DNA of 64,000 nucleotides from Frigidibacter sp037095735 (GCF_037095735.1 NZ_JBAWKD010000002.1:248001-312000), one strand, 5' to 3'; counted from the first letter of the stretch, positions 24,308 through 33,241 are shown. Numbers and translations are program-made. Notes: a model not told the origin generated them from the sequence alone.

Positions 24308-25537
24308 ATGCGTCGCGTCGTCGTCACCGGCCTCGGCATCGTATCTTCCATCGGCAACAACGCGGCCGAGGTGCTGGCCTCGCTGCAGGCGGGCCGGTCC
24401 GGCATCACCGCCAATGCCGACATGGCCGAGCGCGGCTTCCGCAGCCAGATCGCCGGCAACGTCAAGCTCGACGTGGCCGAGCATGTCGACAAGCGCACCC
24501 TGCGCTTCATGGGCCCCGGCGCGGCCTATGCCCATATCGCGATGACCCAGGCGATCACCGACGCGGGCCTGACCGAGGCCGAGGTCGTCAACGAGCGCAC
24601 CGGCCTGATCGCGGGCTCGGGCGGCCCCTCGACTTCCGCGATGTTCGCCGCGCACCAGACAGTGCTGACCGCGGGCGCGCCCAAGCGCATCGGCCCCTTC
24701 GCGGTGCCGAAATGCATGTCCTCGACGATCTCGGCAAACCTCTCGACCGCGTTCAAGATCAAGGGCATCAACTACTCGATCACCTCGGCCTGCTCGACCT
24801 CGCTGCATTGCATCGGCAATGCCGCGGAACAGATCATGCTGGGCAAGCAGGACGTGATGTTCGCCGGCGGCGCCGAGGAACTGGACTGGACGCTGTCCTG
24901 CCTCTTCGACGCGATGGGCGCGATGTCGTCCAAGTACAACGACACGCCCGAAAAGGCCTCGCGCGCCTTCGACGCCAATCGTGACGGCTTCGTCATCGGC
25001 GGCGGCGGCGGCATCGTGGTGCTGGAAGAACTGAACCACGCGCTGGCGCGCGGCGCCAAGATCTATGCCGAGGTCACCGGCTATGCCGCCACCTCGGACG
25101 GCCACGACATGGTCGCGCCCTCGGGCGAGGGCGGCGAGCGGGCGATGCGCCTTGCGCTGTCCACCTTGGGCAACGAACGCAAGGTCGGCTACATCAACGC
25201 GCATGGCACCTCGACCCCGGTCGGCGACGTGGGCGAGGTCGAGGCCGTGCGCCGCGTCTTCGGCCGTGGCACCACGCCGCTGATTTCGTCCACCAAGTCG
25301 ATGACCGGCCACAGCCAGGGCGCGACCGGCGCGCAGGAGGCGATCTATTGCCTGCTGATGCTGGAAAACGACTTCATCGCCCCCTCGATCAACGTCGAGA
25401 CGCTGGATCCGGCGATCGACGCGGGCGAGATTGCGACCGCGCGGATCGACAACGCCGGGCTCGACACGGTGATGACCAACAGCTTCGGCTTCGGCGGCAC
25501 GAACGGTTCGATGCTGCTGTCCAAATACCACGGGTGA
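24308..25537 (+). CDS. fabB: Beta-ketoacyl-ACP synthase I
   Basis: Elongating condensing enzyme required with FabA for unsaturated fatty acids. 409 residues. The Cys-His-His triad is C162 (SITSACSTSLHCIG), H299 (YINAHGTSTPVGD) and H335 (SMTGHSQGATGAQE). The glycine-rich end GFGGTNGSML is present. AAGGAG lies before the ATG, 34 nt after the fabA stop. The short gap to fabI indicates one operon. Confidence 0.97.
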   Translation: MRRVVVTGLGIVSSIGNNAAEVLASLQAGRSGITANADMAERGFRSQIAGNVKLDVAEHVDKRTLRFMGPGAAYAHIAMTQAITDAGLTEAEVVNERTGLIAGSGGPSTSAMFAAHQTVLTAGAPKRIGPFAVPKCMSSTISANLSTAFKIKGINYSITSACSTSLHCIGNAAEQIMLGKQDVMFAGGAEELDWTLSCLFDAMGAMSSKYNDTPEKASRAFDANRDGFVIGGGGGIVVLEELNHALARGAKIYAEVTGYAATSDGHDMVAPSGEGGERAMRLALSTLGNERKVGYINAHGTSTPVGDVGEVEAVRRVFGRGTTPLISSTKSMTGHSQGATGAQEAIYCLLMLENDFIAPSINVETLDPAIDAGEIATARIDNAGLDTVMTNSFGFGGTNGSMLLSKYHG

Positions 25538-25543
25538 TCTGAG

Positions 25544-26332
25544 ATGGCCGATCTGATGAAGGGCAAGCGCGGGCTGGTGATGGGGGTCGCGAACGAGCGG
25601 TCCATCGCCTGGGGCATCGCGCAGGCGCTGGCCGCCGAGGGCGCCGAGCTGGCCTTCACCTACCAGGGCGAGGCCTTCGGCAAGCGGGTCGAGCCGCTGG
25701 CCGCCTCGCTGGGATCGGATCTGCTGATCGACGCCGACGTGAATGACGACGCCTCGCTCGACGCGGCCTTCGCGACGCTGAAGGACCGCTGGGGCACGAT
25801 CGACTTCCTCGTCCATGCCATCGCCTTCTCGGACAAGAACGAGCTGGCGGGCCGCTTCATCGACACCAGCCGTGAGAACTTCCGCAATTCGCTGACGATC
25901 TCGTGCTACTCGTTCATCGACGTTGCCAAGCGGGCGCGCGATCTGATGCCGAACGGCGGCACGCTGCTGACCCTGACCTACCAAGGGTCGAACCGGGTCA
26001 CGCCGTTCTACAACGTGATGGGCGTCGCCAAGGCTGCGCTGGAAAGCGCCGTGCGCTATCTGGCCAACGACCTCGGCCCCGAGGGCATCCGCGTCAACGC
26101 GATCTCGCCCGGGCCAATGAAGACGCTGGCGGGCGCGGCGATCGGCGGCGCGCGCAAGACCTTCCGCCATACCGAGGCCAATTCGCCCATGCGCGCCAAC
26201 GCGACGCTGGAAGCGATCGGCGGCACCGCGGCCTATCTCTGCTCGGATTACGGTGCCTGCACGACGGGCGAGATCATCCTTGTCGACGGCGGCTATCACG
26301 TCGTGGGCATGCCGCAGTCCGAAAACCTCTGA
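25544..26332 (+). CDS. fabI: Enoyl-ACP reductase (NADH)
   Basis: Short-chain dehydrogenase-fold reductase performing the last step of each elongation cycle; target of triclosan-type inhibitors. 262 residues. The N-terminal GVANERSIAWGIAQALA is the FabI nucleotide-binding signature, and the catalytic Tyr-x6-Lys is YNVMGVAKAALES. The end of the fabABI operon is followed by a 74-nt gap to a secreted hydrolase on the same strand. Confidence 0.96.
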   Translation: MADLMKGKRGLVMGVANERSIAWGIAQALAAEGAELAFTYQGEAFGKRVEPLAASLGSDLLIDADVNDDASLDAAFATLKDRWGTIDFLVHAIAFSDKNELAGRFIDTSRENFRNSLTISCYSFIDVAKRARDLMPNGGTLLTLTYQGSNRVTPFYNVMGVAKAALESAVRYLANDLGPEGIRVNAISPGPMKTLAGAAIGGARKTFRHTEANSPMRANATLEAIGGTAAYLCSDYGACTTGEIILVDGGYHVVGMPQSENL

Positions 26333-26406
26333 GCCTGCGGCCCCCTATCGCCCGACTGTGATCGACCCGTGATTGCGCGGGCGCGCACGATCCCCAGATC
26401 GGGGAT

Positions 26407-27423
26407 ATGACGCGCCCCCTTCCCCGTCGCCAGCTGCTGGCCACCGCCCTAGCCGCCCCCGCCCTGCTCGCTCTGCCGCGCGGGGTCTCGGCCCAGTCCG
26501 ACCGTTTCGCCCGCAGCCGTGCCGCAGCCGCGGCGCTGGACCAGTTGCACGCGCTGGTGATCCTGCAGGACGGGCGCGAGGTGCTGGCCGAGGCCTTTCG
26601 CGGTCCCGCGCCAGACCGCGCGGTCAACGTGAAGTCGGTGTCGAAGACGCTGGTCGCCTCGATCGCCGGGTCGGTGATGGCCGAGGGCCGGATCACGCCC
26701 GCGACGACGCTGGCCGAGGCCGCGCCGCGCCTGATCCCGCGCGGCGCCGATCCGCGGGTGGGCGCGCTGACGCTGGCCGATTTCCTGACCATGCAGACCG
26801 GGCTCGACCGCACCTCGGGGGCGAATTACGGCGCCTGGGTCCAAAGCCGCGACTGGGTGCGCTATGTGCTGGAGCGCCCGATGGTCGGCACGCCGGGCCG
26901 GGGGATGCTCTATTCCACCGGCAGCTTCCACGTCCTCGGCGCGGTTCTGAGCGAGGTCACCGGCGAAAGCCTGCTGGCGCTGGCACGGCGGCATCTGGGC
27001 CAGCAGCTGGGCGTGAGGATCGACGCCTGGACCCGCGACCCGCAAGGCTTCTACATGGGCGGCAACAACATGGCGCTGAGCCCGCGCGCGATGGCGGCCT
27101 TCGGCGAGGCATGGCGGCAGCGCGGCGCCGGCCCCGCAGGTCGGCTGGTGCCCGAGGCCTGGGTGGCCGACAGCTGGCAGCCGCGCACCCGCTCGGTCTT
27201 CTCGGGCGACGACTACGGCTATGGCTGGTTCCTGTTCGACGCGGGCGGCAGCCGCGTGGCCTATGCCCGCGGCTACGGCGGGCAGATGATCTGCGTCCTG
27301 CCCGACCGCGGGCTGGTCGTCGCCGTCACCTCGGACGACAGCCGCCCGGCGCGCAGCGAGGGCCATGCCGGCGACCTGAAGCGCCTGCTGGTCGAGACGA
27401 TCCTGCCCGACGCCTTCGCCTAG
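26407..27423 (+). CDS. Exported serine hydrolase, beta-lactamase/penicillin-binding-like (class C fold)
   Basis: 338 residues with a Tat-like leader (PRRQLLATALAAPALLALP) and probable cleavage near VSAQS. The serine beta-lactamase-like SxxK is S77-V-S-K80 (VNVKSVSKTLVASIAGS). The Tyr motif is YSTGSFH and a C-terminal GYGGQ replaces the KTG/HxG box. The family includes esterases, D-aminopeptidases and beta-lactamases; the substrate cannot be told from sequence. It follows fabI by 74 nt but has no link in function. It overlaps the end of the convergent HxlR gene by 4 nt. Confidence 0.85.
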   Translation: MTRPLPRRQLLATALAAPALLALPRGVSAQSDRFARSRAAAAALDQLHALVILQDGREVLAEAFRGPAPDRAVNVKSVSKTLVASIAGSVMAEGRITPATTLAEAAPRLIPRGADPRVGALTLADFLTMQTGLDRTSGANYGAWVQSRDWVRYVLERPMVGTPGRGMLYSTGSFHVLGAVLSEVTGESLLALARRHLGQQLGVRIDAWTRDPQGFYMGGNNMALSPRAMAAFGEAWRQRGAGPAGRLVPEAWVADSWQPRTRSVFSGDDYGYGWFLFDAGGSRVAYARGYGGQMICVLPDRGLVVAVTSDDSRPARSEGHAGDLKRLLVETILPDAFA

Positions 27424-28073
27424 CTTTGCGGCAGCGCGAAGAGCGCCGCGAACCGCGCCAGCGCCGCCGGATCTTCGACCGTCAGCCCCGCCTCGACGGC
27501 GGGGCGGCCGCCATAAAGGCAGGCGGCCAGCGCCATCCGGTCGCCGGTGACGCGCGAAGCGCCCGCGGCGGGCCCCTCGCGGACCTCGAGCCGCCCCCCG
27601 GCCACCTCGACCGAAAACACCTGGCCCGCCCCGAAATCGAAGGTGATCGCCATCCGCAAATCCCCGGCCCGCGCCGGATCGAACAGGGTGCGCATCGACA
27701 TCAGCATCGTCGCGACCGAGATCGGCCGGTCGAAGCGCATGTGCGGCCCCGCCACCGCCCAGCGCCCCAGCGCCTGCAGCGCAGGCTCCAGCGCCCGTCC
27801 CCAGTCGGTCAGCCCATAGCCCCGCCCGCGCCCGGGCAACCGCGCGACGATGCCCGCCGCCTCCAGATCCGCCAGCCGCTGGGTCAGCACCGTGGGCGCG
27901 ATCCCCGGCAGGTCGGCGCGCAGGTCGGAGAACCGCTTGGCGGCAAAAGTCAGCTCGCGCACCACCAGCAGTGCCCAGCGCTCGCCCACCAGGTCGAGCG
28001 CCTGCGCCATGCCGCAGCCATCCTCGTAGCTGCGGCGGGACCTTGCCAGTTCAGTATCTCTCTCATACTCCAT
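27420..28073 (-). CDS. HxlR-family transcriptional regulator with SCP2-like C-terminus
   Basis: 217 residues from the ATG at 28073 (MEYERDTELARSRRSYEDGC). The HxlR winged helix spans about 12-110, with the family Cys near the N-terminus (DGCGMAQALDLVGERWALLV) that often acts as a redox or aldehyde sensor. A C-terminal domain of about 90 residues resembles sterol-carrier-type folds (TFDFGAGQVFSVEVAGG). It is divergent from a VOC protein gene 79 nt away, which it likely controls. Confidence 0.85.
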   Translation of the reverse strand: MEYERDTELARSRRSYEDGCGMAQALDLVGERWALLVVRELTFAAKRFSDLRADLPGIAPTVLTQRLADLEAAGIVARLPGRGRGYGLTDWGRALEPALQALGRWAVAGPHMRFDRPISVATMLMSMRTLFDPARAGDLRMAITFDFGAGQVFSVEVAGGRLEVREGPAAGASRVTGDRMALAACLYGGRPAVEAGLTVEDPAALARFAALFALPQS

Positions 28074-28152
28074 GGTTGCAAAATAATACCAAAGCGCGCA
28101 GCCTGCAAGCGTCCCGGCGGATTCGCTCCGCCACACCCGGAGGAGACCGGAC

Positions 28153-28572
28153 ATGACCCAGATGATCTTCGTGAACCTGCCCGTCACCGACCTGCCGCGG
28201 GCCCGCGCCTTCTATGAGGGCATCGGCTTCACCATCAATCCGCAGTTCTCGGACGATACCGCCGCCTGCGTCGTGGTGTCGGAGACGATCTTCCTGATGA
28301 TCCTGACCCATGAGAAGTTCGCGGGCTTCTCGCCCCGCCCGCTGGCAGACCCGTCGAAGGGCTGCGCGGTGCTGACCTGCCTGTCGCGCGACAGCCGCGC
28401 GGCGGTCGACGCGATCACCGAGGCCGCGATCGCCGCCGGCGGCACCGACAACGACAAGGTGCAGGACTACGGCTTCATGTATGGCCGCAGCTTCTCGGAC
28501 CCCGACGGCAACGTGTTCGAGGTGATGTGGATGGACCTCGCCGCGGCCGAAACCGCGATGGCCAAGGGCTAG
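28153..28572 (+). CDS. VOC-family (glyoxalase/bleomycin-resistance-like) protein
   Basis: 139 residues forming one vicinal-oxygen-chelate module of the YaeR/YuaE-like group. N-terminal FVNLPVTDLPRARAFYEGIG and C-terminal SFSDPDGNVFEVMWMDL are the usual paired beta-alpha-beta-beta-beta ends; the Glu of FEVMW is a typical metal ligand, while the first His is replaced by Asn/Val (FVNLPV). GGAGGAGACC precedes the ATG. It is paired with the divergent HxlR gene. Its stop codon shares CTAG (28569-28572) with the stop of the convergent ion-channel gene. Confidence 0.85.
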   Translation: MTQMIFVNLPVTDLPRARAFYEGIGFTINPQFSDDTAACVVVSETIFLMILTHEKFAGFSPRPLADPSKGCAVLTCLSRDSRAAVDAITEAAIAAGGTDNDKVQDYGFMYGRSFSDPDGNVFEVMWMDLAAAETAMAKG

Positions 28573-29537
28573 GACAGCGCCAGCGCGAAGACCGCCGTCA
28601 GGGCCGCCGCCGCAAGGCCGACCAGGCCCAGCCCGACGCGGCGGTCGAGGCGCACCGCAGCGGCGTGGCCGGCCCGGTCGCCGGCCCGTCGCCACCTCAG
28701 GTGGGCGATCAGCGACAGCAGCAGGATGCCGAGGATCATCGCGAAGGTGACCAGCGTCACCTGATCGACGGTGCCGAAGGCCGCGTCATAGCCGATCGCG
28801 TCCTCGAGCCGGTAGCGGTTGACCACCGCGGCGAAGATCGCGCCGGTGGTCATCCCGATGCGGGTGCCAAGCTCTTCCACCGGGACCAGCAGCACCAGCG
28901 CGGCGATCACCACCGCGACCAGAAGGCCCGTGAACTTCTCGAACAGCAGCGGCGAGACGGTGCGCGAGATCTCGACCGCGGCAGTGACGCGCGAGAAGCG
29001 CGGGGCACCGCTGCGATGCCCGAAGCCTGTCGAATAGGTCCGTTCGGTGGCCTCGAGCGTCAGCGCCCCCAACTGCCAGCCGGGCAGCCGCACATCCGCA
29101 GAGATCTGCGAGTCCTGCCGGTCCGGCACCAGCCGCAGGCTTTCCCAAGTCTCGGCCGCCTCGAAGCGCAGCACGAGGCGCTGGTGATCGAAGGGATAGC
29201 GCGCGACGTCGAAGTCATGATCGACCGTCGCCCTGAACCGCACGACGGAATACAGCGACCCGTCGGCCTGGCGCGACTGCACGAAGGGCTCGATGCTCAC
29301 GTCGCGGCCCAGCAGCTCCATGTCCGTCGCCGGATCGAACGTCCCGGCGGGGTCCACGAACCACGCGAACCCCGCGGCGCCGAAGCTGCCGTCCCCGGGC
29401 TCGACGTCGTTGAGACTGGTCAGGAACAGGCCGAACCGGACCTCGCGTCCCGTCTCGGCGCGGGCCGGCTGCAAGCAAAGCATCAGCAGGGCCAGGCCCA
29501 GGACGATGCGCGCGGCGCGGATGACAGGGAATCTCAT
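28569..29537 (-). CDS. Pentameric ligand-gated ion channel homologue (Cys-loop family, prokaryotic)
   Basis: 322 residues from the ATG at 29537. A signal peptide (AARIVLGLALLMLCLQPARA) precedes an all-beta extracellular/periplasmic domain of about 165 residues carrying the family Pro-loop ARYPFDHQRL (YPFD 114-117). Four hydrophobic helices follow: M1 about 196-219, M2 about 222-244 (GTRIGMTTGAIFAAVVNRYR), M3 about 255-283 and M4 about 300-322. This order matches GLIC/ELIC-type bacterial channels. Ligand and ion selectivity are unknown; M2 lacks an obvious acidic ring except E221/E222 at one end. Convergent with the VOC gene, sharing CTAG. Confidence 0.85.
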   Translation of the reverse strand: MRFPVIRAARIVLGLALLMLCLQPARAETGREVRFGLFLTSLNDVEPGDGSFGAAGFAWFVDPAGTFDPATDMELLGRDVSIEPFVQSRQADGSLYSVVRFRATVDHDFDVARYPFDHQRLVLRFEAAETWESLRLVPDRQDSQISADVRLPGWQLGALTLEATERTYSTGFGHRSGAPRFSRVTAAVEISRTVSPLLFEKFTGLLVAVVIAALVLLVPVEELGTRIGMTTGAIFAAVVNRYRLEDAIGYDAAFGTVDQVTLVTFAMILGILLLSLIAHLRWRRAGDRAGHAAAVRLDRRVGLGLVGLAAAALTAVFALALS

Positions 29538-29851
29538 CGGCACGAACCGGTTGCGGATGTTCGGCCACAGGATGCAGGCAACGGCGCGCGCAGCGCAAGC
29601 GCCGCCCGAAGGCACAGACCGCGGTGCCGCGTCGCGCAGCGCCGTCGCCCGATCCGCAACGGCCCGCGGCGCGCCTGCAGCGCGTCCGCGGACCGCAAGC
29701 CCCCCGCACGGCGCTGCCTCGACGGACCCGGGCGCCGCGCCGGGATGACGCGACGCGACGATGCGAAGCGCCGCTGCGGGGCTGGCCCCGGCAGGGGGGC
29801 TGTGACAGTCTCGCCGCGCCGGGATCCGACCGGCCGGGAAGGAGGCCCGCG
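29538..29851. other. Intergenic region between ion-channel and HAD genes (314 nt)
   Basis: Very GC-rich divergent promoter region. Reading frames that cross it are arginine/alanine-rich shadows. I see no clear -35/-10 pair, operator or RNA structure apart from GGCTGGCCCCGGCAGGGGGGC near 29785-29810, which is not a convincing hairpin. Confidence 0.5.
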
Positions 29852-30559
29852 ATGACTGCGCCCCAACGCCCGCGCGCCTGCGTCTTCGACGCCTACGGCA
29901 CGCTTTTCGACGTCACCTCCGCCGCCCGCCGCGCGGCGACCGAACCCGGGGGCGCGCCCCTTGCCGGGCTCTGGCCGCGGCTGGCCGAGGACTGGCGGCG
30001 CAAGCAGCTCGAATACACATGGCTTCGCAGCCTGATGGGCCGGCACGCCGATTTCGCGCAGGTGACGGCCGAGGCGCTGGACTGGGCGCTCGAGGCGCAG
30101 GGGCTGGCGGTGCCGGCCACGCTGCGCGCCCGGCTGCTGGCGCTGTACGACCGGCTCGACGCCTACCCCGAGGTGCCCGCGATGCTCGCCGCGTTGCGGG
30201 CGGCCGCGATCCCCGCCGCGATCCTGTCGAACGGCAGCCCATCGATGCTGGCGGCGGCGACCGCCTCGGCGGGCATCGCGGACCTGCTCGACGATTGCCT
30301 GTCGGTCGAAGGCGTCGGCGTCTTCAAACCGGCGCCGCAGGTCTACCGGCTGGCGACCGATCGCTTCGACTGCGCCCCGCACGAGATCCTCTTCGTCTCG
30401 TCGAACGGCTGGGACGTGGCCGGGGCTGCAGCCTTCGGCTTCCGCGCGGTCTGGGTGAACCGCGCGCGCGCCGCCCCCGAACGCCTTCCCGCCGCCCCCG
30501 AGGCGGTGCTGCCAGACCTCTCCCCCCTCCCCGTCCTTGCCGGAGCCTCCCCCGCATGA
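29852..30559 (+). CDS. HAD-superfamily hydrolase, (S)-2-haloacid dehalogenase type II-like
   Basis: 235 residues from the ATG at 29852 (GGAAGGAGG upstream). Nucleophile D13 in CVFDAYGTLFDV. SNGSPSM holds the Ser of motif II, VGVFKPAPQVY the Lys of motif III, and SSNGWDVAGAAAFGF the acidic motif IV; SSN-x-WD is a haloacid dehalogenase hallmark. The expected reaction is hydrolysis of L-2-haloacids to D-2-hydroxyacids, though several relatives are general phosphatases. First gene of a five-gene overlapping unit. Confidence 0.85.
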   Translation: MTAPQRPRACVFDAYGTLFDVTSAARRAATEPGGAPLAGLWPRLAEDWRRKQLEYTWLRSLMGRHADFAQVTAEALDWALEAQGLAVPATLRARLLALYDRLDAYPEVPAMLAALRAAAIPAAILSNGSPSMLAAATASAGIADLLDDCLSVEGVGVFKPAPQVYRLATDRFDCAPHEILFVSSNGWDVAGAAAFGFRAVWVNRARAAPERLPAAPEAVLPDLSPLPVLAGASPA

Positions 30560-31407
30560 CCGAGTTCTTCACCGCCTCTGACGGCACCCGCATCGCCTAT
30601 GACGTGACCGGCAGCGGGCCGGCGCTGCTGTGCCTTGCCGGCCTGACCCGCAACCGCGGCGATTTCGACAGCGTGCTGCCGCTTGCCGACCGGGCCCGGC
30701 TGATCCGCATGGACTACCGCGGCCGCGGCGCCTCGGACCACGCGCCCCACGCGACCTACACGCTGATGCGCGAAGGGCAGGACGCGCTGGAACTGCTCGA
30801 CCATCTGGGCGTCGAGCGGACGGCGATCCTTGGCACCTCGCGCGGGGGCCTGATCGCGATGGGGCTGGCGGCCCTCGCCAAGACCCGTCTGACCGGCGTC
30901 GTGCTAAACGACATCGGCCCGGTCATCGCCCCTTTGGGCCTGTCGCGGATCTTCGACTATGTCGGCCGGCAGCCGGCGGCCAGAAGCCTGGACGAGATGG
31001 CAGAGCGGACCAAGGCCGCGATGGAGCAGGACTTCCCCGGCGTGCCCCTGTCGCGCTGGCGCGCGATGATGGACCGCTGGTATGTCGCCCGCCCCGAGGC
31101 CGAGGGCGGCGGCATCCGCCTGAGCTACGACCCCGCGCTGCTCGAGGCGCTGAAAGAGCAATCGACCTCGGGCGAGATCGCCGATCTCTGGCCGTTCTTC
31201 GACGCCCTGGAAGGGTTGCCGCTGGGCGCGATCCGCGGGATGAACTCCGACCTGCTGTCCGCCGAGACGCTGGCGGAAATGTCCCGCCGCCGGCCGGACA
31301 TGCTGGTTGCCGAGGTTCCCGATCGCGGCCATGTTCCCTTCCTTGACGAGCCGGAGGTGGTCCGGCTTCTCGACGCCTTCCTTGACCGCCTTGAGGCCCA
31401 GCCATGA
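30556..31407 (+). CDS. Alpha/beta-hydrolase
   Basis: 283 residues; the start overlaps the HAD stop by 4 nt (ATGA). The oxyanion HG-like segment is replaced by CLAGLTRNRGDFD, and DYRGRGASD is a common alpha/beta-hydrolase block. Nucleophile elbow GTSRGG (S95); late His in VPDRGHVPFLDEPEV. It resembles the broad esterase/lactonase/C-C hydrolase group, and the substrate is unknown. Part of the 29852-33938 unit. Confidence 0.8.
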   Translation: MTEFFTASDGTRIAYDVTGSGPALLCLAGLTRNRGDFDSVLPLADRARLIRMDYRGRGASDHAPHATYTLMREGQDALELLDHLGVERTAILGTSRGGLIAMGLAALAKTRLTGVVLNDIGPVIAPLGLSRIFDYVGRQPAARSLDEMAERTKAAMEQDFPGVPLSRWRAMMDRWYVARPEAEGGGIRLSYDPALLEALKEQSTSGEIADLWPFFDALEGLPLGAIRGMNSDLLSAETLAEMSRRRPDMLVAEVPDRGHVPFLDEPEVVRLLDAFLDRLEAQP

Positions 31408-32387
31408 CCGACATCGCCCGCATCCTCGCCGCAGCCGACCGCCTGAAGGGCCAGATCCGCCGCACGCCGCTGCTGTCCTCGCCCTTCCTCGACGAGATCG
31501 CCGGGCGGCGCGTGCTGGTGAAGGCGGAATGCCTGCAGCACACCGGCTCGTTCAAGGCGCGGGGCGGCTGGTCGGCGGTCTCGGCCCTGCCCGACGAGGT
31601 GCGCGCCCGCGGCGTCATCGCCTTCTCCTCGGGCAACCACGCGCAGGGCGTGGCGGCGGCGGCAAAGGCCTTCGGCATTCCGGCCGTCATCATCATGCCC
31701 GAGGATGCGCCGGCGCTGAAGATCGCCAACACCCGCGCGCTGGGGGCCGAGGTGGTGCTTTATGACCGCAAGGGCGGCGGCAGCCGCGAGGCGATCGGGG
31801 CCGAGCTTTCCGCGGCGCGCGGCCTCACCCTGATCCGGCCCTATGACGAGCCCGAGGTGATCGCCGGGCAAGGGACCTGCGGGCTCGAGATCGCCGAGCA
31901 GGCGGCCGAGATGGGCGTGACCTCCGGCGACGTGGTGGTCTGCTGCGGCGGTGGCGGCCTGACCTCGGGCATCGCGCTGGCGCTCGAGGCGAAGGCACCG
32001 GGCCTGCGCGTCCGCCCGGCGGAGCCCGCGGGCTTCGACGACACCGCACGTTCGCTCGCCGCGGGCGAACGGCTGTCGAACGCCGCCCCCTCGGGCTCGA
32101 TCTGCGACGCGATCGTGACGCCGGCCCCGGGCGAGATCACCTTCCCGATCCTGCAGCGCCTTGCCGGCCCCGGCCTCGTGGTCAGCGATGACGAGGCCCT
32201 GCAGGCGATGGCGCTGGCCTTCACCCGGCTGAAGCTGGTGATCGAGCCCGGCGGCGCCGTGGCGCTGGCCGCCTGCCTGTTCCGCCGCGACCAGATCACG
32301 GGCGACACGGTGATCTGCACCGCCTCGGGCGGCAATGTCGATGCGGCACTGTTTGCCGAGGCACTGACCCGCTTCGGGGACGCCTGA
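31404..32387 (+). CDS. PLP-dependent threonine/serine dehydratase-family enzyme
   Basis: 327 residues, fold type II, without the C-terminal ACT regulatory domain of biosynthetic IlvA, so a catabolic dehydratase, serine racemase or 3-hydroxyaspartate ammonia-lyase type. PLP-binding K51 in QHTGSFKARGG, SSGNHAQGVAAAA, and the phosphate-binding loop CCGGGGLTSG are present. It overlaps both neighbours (4 nt and 1 nt). It would release ammonia from a hydroxy-amino acid and give a 2-oxo acid. The exact substrate is not set by the sequence. Confidence 0.85.
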   Translation: MTDIARILAAADRLKGQIRRTPLLSSPFLDEIAGRRVLVKAECLQHTGSFKARGGWSAVSALPDEVRARGVIAFSSGNHAQGVAAAAKAFGIPAVIIMPEDAPALKIANTRALGAEVVLYDRKGGGSREAIGAELSAARGLTLIRPYDEPEVIAGQGTCGLEIAEQAAEMGVTSGDVVVCCGGGGLTSGIALALEAKAPGLRVRPAEPAGFDDTARSLAAGERLSNAAPSGSICDAIVTPAPGEITFPILQRLAGPGLVVSDDEALQAMALAFTRLKLVIEPGGAVALAACLFRRDQITGDTVICTASGGNVDAALFAEALTRFGDA

Positions 32388-33241
32388 TGCCCCTGCTCGA
32401 CCTCGGCGAGGTGCAGCTCAACTGGCGCGAGGATGGCGATCCCTCGGGGCGACCGCTGGTGCTCCTGCATGCCTTGGGTGCGGACCTCACGCTCTGGGAC
32501 CGGGTGGTGCCGCTCCTGCCGCAGACCATGCGGATCCTGCGCCTCGACATGCGCGGCCACGGCGGTTCCTCGGTGCCGCCGGGCCCCTATGCGATGGGCG
32601 CGCTGATCCGCGATGCCGAACGCGCGATGGAGCAGTGGGGGGCGCGCGACGCGGTGGTCGCGGGCCTCTCGATCGGCGGGCTGATCGCGCAGGGGCTGGC
32701 GGTGAAGCGGCTCGACCTGGTGCGGGCGCTGGTGCTGTCGAACACCGCGACCAAGATCGCCACGCCCGCGGTCTGGGCCGAGCGCATCGCGACGATCGAG
32801 GCCGGCGGCATGGACGCCATCGCCCAGCCGGTGATCGAGCGCTGGTTCCCCCGCGCCGCCCGCTCCGGCCCCGATGCGACCGCTTGGCGCGACCGCCTGA
32901 TGCACTGCAACCCCGCGGGCTACGCGGGGGCGGCCGCGGCGATCGGCGGCACGGATTTCCTGACGCCAAGCTCTGGCCTGCGCCTGCCCGCGCTGGTGAT
33001 CGCCGGCTCCGAGGACGGCTCGACCCCGCCCGATCTCGTGCGCGAGCTGGCCGAGCTGATCCCCGGCGCGCGGTTCGCGCTCCTGCGCCGCACCGGCCAT
33101 GTCCCCCCGGTCGACGCGCCCGAGGCCTGGGCCGCTGCGGTGACCGATTTCCTGGCCGGGATCGGCGAGGCGCCCGTCCCCCATGCGCATGACCACGACC
33201 ATGCGCATCACGGCCCCGGCTGCTGCGGCCATGACCACTGA
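32387..33241 (+). CDS. PcaD-like enol-lactonase/alpha-beta hydrolase with His-rich tail
   Basis: 284 residues, similar in layout to the PcaD at 1055-1843: VLLHALGADLTLWD, DMRGHGGSSVP, nucleophile S95 in AGLSIGGLIAQG, SEDGSTPPDLV and RTGHVPPVDAP. It ends in HAHDHDHAHHGPGCCGHDH (266-284), with eight His, two Cys and three Asp in 19 residues, a probable metal-binding appendage not usual in PcaD. It could hydrolyse an enol-lactone other than 3-oxoadipate enol-lactone. TGATG couples it to the PLP gene. Confidence 0.82.
   Translation: MPLLDLGEVQLNWREDGDPSGRPLVLLHALGADLTLWDRVVPLLPQTMRILRLDMRGHGGSSVPPGPYAMGALIRDAERAMEQWGARDAVVAGLSIGGLIAQGLAVKRLDLVRALVLSNTATKIATPAVWAERIATIEAGGMDAIAQPVIERWFPRAARSGPDATAWRDRLMHCNPAGYAGAAAAIGGTDFLTPSSGLRLPALVIAGSEDGSTPPDLVRELAELIPGARFALLRRTGHVPPVDAPEAWAAAVTDFLAGIGEAPVPHAHDHDHAHHGPGCCGHDH

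Noticed and set aside
26407..27423. True class C beta-lactamase
   Set aside because: SxxK and a Tyr motif are present but the KTG box and typical YxN are not; many esterases and peptidases share this pattern.
28074..28152. GGTTGCAAAATAATACC as an HxlR operator
   Set aside because: Only the outer GGT/ACC bases are symmetric; too weak to call although the location is right.
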